From: Paraburkholderia sp. SG-MS1
GTDB lineage: Bacteria; Pseudomonadota; Gammaproteobacteria; Burkholderiales; Burkholderiaceae
Length of the DNA stretch: 43,140 bases
Reading direction: 5' to 3'
Assembly (NCBI RefSeq): GCF_012275575.1
Contig: NZ_NPIH01000085.1
Span: 1-43,140 of the forward strand
The position numbers and the translations under genes were made by a program. Under the pieces are notes generated by a model. That model did no database searches. It saw only the letters and a program-made list of their open reading frames with translations, and was not told the DNA's origin. Below, piece by piece: positions 41,249 through 43,140 of this stretch; the stretch's first letter is position 1; the number at the start of each line of letters is the position of its first letter.

Positions 41249-43051
41249 ATGAACTACACGGCACCCGTCAAAGACATGCTGTTTGTCATCAATGAACTCG
41301 CCCATCTCGATCGCGTATCGACGCTTGCTGGCTTCGAGGACGCTACCGCCGACACCGCGCAAGCGGTGCTCGACGAAGCGGCGAAGTTCAGCGCGGACGT
41401 GATTGCGCCGTTGAATGTCGAAGGCGACAGAAATCCGAGTATCTTGCGCGACGGCGAAGTGTTCGCCACGCCGGGCTTCAAGGAAGCCTTCCAACAGTTT
41501 GCCGAAGGCGGCTGGCAAGGCGTCATGCATCCCGTCGAATACGGCGGCCAGGGCCTGCCTAAACTGCTCGCGACACCTTGCATCGAGATGCTCAACGCTG
41601 CCAACCTGTCGCTCGCCCTGTGCCCGCTGTTGACTGACGGCGCGATCGAGGCGCTCCTGACAGCGGGCACCGACGCGCAAAAGGAAGCCTACTTGCCTAA
41701 GCTGATCTCTGGTGAGTGGACCGGCACGATGAATCTGACCGAGCCCCAGGCCGGCTCGGACCTGGCCCTGGTCCGCACGCGCGCCGAGCCCCAGGGCGAC
41801 GGCACGTATCGCGTGTTCGGCACGAAGATCTTTATCACGTGGGGCGAGCACGACATGGCGAAAAACATCGTCCATCTCGTGCTGGCTCGCACACCGGCTG
41901 CGCCCGAGGGCGTCAAGGGCATCTCGCTCTTTGCCGTACCGAAGTTTCTCGTGAACGAAGACGGCTCGTTGGGCGAACGCAACGACGTGCATTGCGTGTC
42001 GATCGAACACAAACTCGGCATCAAGGCGAGCCCGACCGCGGTACTGCAGTTCGGCGATCACGGTGGCGCAATCGGTCAACTGATCGGCGAGGAGAATCGC
42101 GGCCTCGAATACATGTTCATCATGATGAATTCGGCCCGCTTCGGTGTGGGCGTGCAGGGTATCGCCGTCGCTGAGCGCGCGTATCAGAAGGCCGTTGAGT
42201 ATGCGAAGGACCGCGTGCAAAGCCGGCCGGTGGATGGCTCCGCGAAGCAGTCCGTCGCGATCATCCAGCACCCGGATGTTCGGCGCACGTTGACGACCAT
42301 GCGCGCGCTGACCGAGGGCTCGCGCGCCCTCGCCTACGTCGCCGCCGCGCACAGCGATATCGCGCACCGCCACGCGGACCCGGCCGTGCAGGCGGAACAT
42401 CAGGCCATCTACGAATATCTCGTGCCGATAGTGAAAGGCTGGAGCACGGAAATCTCCGTCGAGGTGGCCTGCATGGGCGTGCAGGTTCACGGCGGCATGG
42501 GCTTCATCGAAGAGACGGGCGCAGCACAGTACTACCGCGACGCCCGCATCCTGACGATCTACGAAGGCACCACGGCAATTCAGGCGAACGATCTGATCGG
42601 GCGAAAAACCTTGCGCGACGACGGGGCGGTGGCGAAGGCCCTCCTCGCCCAGATCGATCGCACGCTGGGAGAATTGCGCGAGTGCGGGTCGTTCGCCTCC
42701 CACCCTGCATTCCGGTCGCTGCACAAGCGGCTGACGACAGGCCGCGAGGCGCTCGCGAACGTGGTGGAGTTCATGCTCGCCAATGCCAAAAGCGATCAGA
42801 ATGCGGTATTCGCGGGCGGCGTGGCCTACCTGAAGCTGGCCGGCATCGTCCTTGCGGGCTGGCAATTCGCCCGTGCGCTGCTAGTCACCGCCCGCAAGCA
42901 CGATGAGGATCAGTCGTTCTACGACGCGAAGATCGCCACCGCTCACTTCTTTGCCGATCACATCCTGACTCAGGCCGTCGCGCTCGAGGCATCCATTGTC
43001 AGCGCGAAGAACAACGAAGGCATGCTGGCGCTGAGTGAAGACCAGTTCTAA
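41249..43051 (+). CDS. Acyl-CoA dehydrogenase (long FadE/DmdC-like form)
   Basis: 600 residues, the long type with an extra C-terminal domain, often annotated as 3-methylmercaptopropionyl-CoA dehydrogenase or FadE. Marks are MNLTEPQAGSDL (FAD/substrate loop), TKIFITWGEHDM, SIEHKLGIKASPT, GVQVHGGMGFIEETGAAQYY, and the YEGTTAIQANDL segment with the catalytic Glu. It takes two hydrogens from acyl-CoA to give trans-2-enoyl-CoA, the PhaJ substrate, and hands electrons to ETF. ATG 41249 (MNYTAPVKDM) is chosen because it matches the family start; an upstream in-frame extension would run into the promoter element. The ETF-ubiquinone oxidoreductase gene follows 17 bases later. Confidence 0.93.
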   Translation: MNYTAPVKDMLFVINELAHLDRVSTLAGFEDATADTAQAVLDEAAKFSADVIAPLNVEGDRNPSILRDGEVFATPGFKEAFQQFAEGGWQGVMHPVEYGGQGLPKLLATPCIEMLNAANLSLALCPLLTDGAIEALLTAGTDAQKEAYLPKLISGEWTGTMNLTEPQAGSDLALVRTRAEPQGDGTYRVFGTKIFITWGEHDMAKNIVHLVLARTPAAPEGVKGISLFAVPKFLVNEDGSLGERNDVHCVSIEHKLGIKASPTAVLQFGDHGGAIGQLIGEENRGLEYMFIMMNSARFGVGVQGIAVAERAYQKAVEYAKDRVQSRPVDGSAKQSVAIIQHPDVRRTLTTMRALTEGSRALAYVAAAHSDIAHRHADPAVQAEHQAIYEYLVPIVKGWSTEISVEVACMGVQVHGGMGFIEETGAAQYYRDARILTIYEGTTAIQANDLIGRKTLRDDGAVAKALLAQIDRTLGELRECGSFASHPAFRSLHKRLTTGREALANVVEFMLANAKSDQNAVFAGGVAYLKLAGIVLAGWQFARALLVTARKHDEDQSFYDAKIATAHFFADHILTQAVALEASIVSAKNNEGMLALSEDQF

Positions 43052-43068
43052 AGAAAAGGCATCACATC

Positions 43069-43140
43069 GTGTCAGACACAAGTCTCATTGAGCAGTACGG
43101 CCCACGCGAGTCGATGGAATACGACGTCGTGATCGTCGGC
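43069..43140 (+). CDS. Electron-transfer flavoprotein-ubiquinone oxidoreductase, N-terminal fragment
   Basis: The first 24 codons only; the gene runs off the right edge. SLIEQYGPRESMEYDVVIVG is the N-terminus of ETF-QO in this bacterial group and leads into the FAD-binding GxGxxG. The start is GTG 43069 with AAAAGG about 10 bases before; the ATG at 43114 is a less likely alternative because it would drop the conserved leader. It passes electrons from reduced ETF to the quinone pool, so it forms one unit with the acyl-CoA dehydrogenase 17 bases upstream. Confidence 0.8.
   Translation, partial: MSDTSLIEQYGPRESMEYDVVIVG

Noticed and set aside
1..43140. CRISPR array, tRNA/rRNA genes, insertion sequences, prophage
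   Set aside because: No regular spacer-repeat pattern, no clover-leaf-like sequences, no transposase or integrase motif and no phage structural gene was found by reading.

Overview
The window reads as a chromosomal segment of a high-GC betaproteobacterium, most likely Paraburkholderia or Burkholderia. The basis is dense GC-rich coding DNA, a class I PHA synthase next to a PhaJ hydratase, an ETF-ubiquinone oxidoreductase with the N-terminus typical of that group, and a complete urate-to-glyoxylate pathway. The genus is inferred from gene content, not from a marker gene.

Left part (1-20000) is a purine-catabolism region. It starts with the N-terminal part of a 3-hydroxyisobutyrate/tartronate-semialdehyde-type reductase and a dodecin. 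Next comes a four-gene BMP-type (nucleoside/purine) ABC importer, divergent from a LysR regulator, then an 8-oxoguanine deaminase that would make urate directly. uraH and puuD follow on the + strand. A hipBA-type toxin-antitoxin pair with its own operator array sits next. A minus-strand operon then runs allantoin permease, hydantoin/allantoin racemase, puuE, uraD, alc, allA, with a GntR regulator upstream. Together these give import, then guanine-type base to urate, 5-hydroxyisourate, OHCU, allantoin, allantoate, ureidoglycolate and glyoxylate plus urea. The hipBA pair separates the oxidative half (+ strand) from the hydrolytic half (- strand).

Middle part (20000-29600) holds housekeeping and mixed genes: LD-carboxypeptidase, tadA, a DUF1992 protein, a 2'-5' RNA ligase-type phosphodiesterase, the membrane PQQ glucose dehydrogenase gcd, and a very large MalT-like LuxR activator. 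A near-consensus LexA (SOS) box lies between the phosphodiesterase and gcd with no recognisable gene after it.

The stretch 29600-34000 is coding-poor and looks decayed. It has a broken OmpR-type response regulator (internal deletion plus frameshift), a 12-G homopolymer, a small predicted membrane protein and one intact EAL-domain phosphodiesterase.

Right part (34000-43140) has a minus-strand trio (quinone oxidoreductase, TauD-type dioxygenase, RBBP9-like hydrolase). It is followed by a lipid/PHA module on the + strand: phaJ, phaC, an AraC regulator, a long acyl-CoA dehydrogenase and the start of ETF-ubiquinone oxidoreductase. A 72-bp promoter-like element is repeated upstream of phaJ and upstream of the acyl-CoA dehydrogenase, flanking the AraC gene. 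This suggests one regulon that couples fatty-acyl oxidation to PHA synthesis. A perfect 28-bp palindrome lies in the long non-coding stretch before phaJ. No tRNA, rRNA, CRISPR array or intact insertion sequence was seen.
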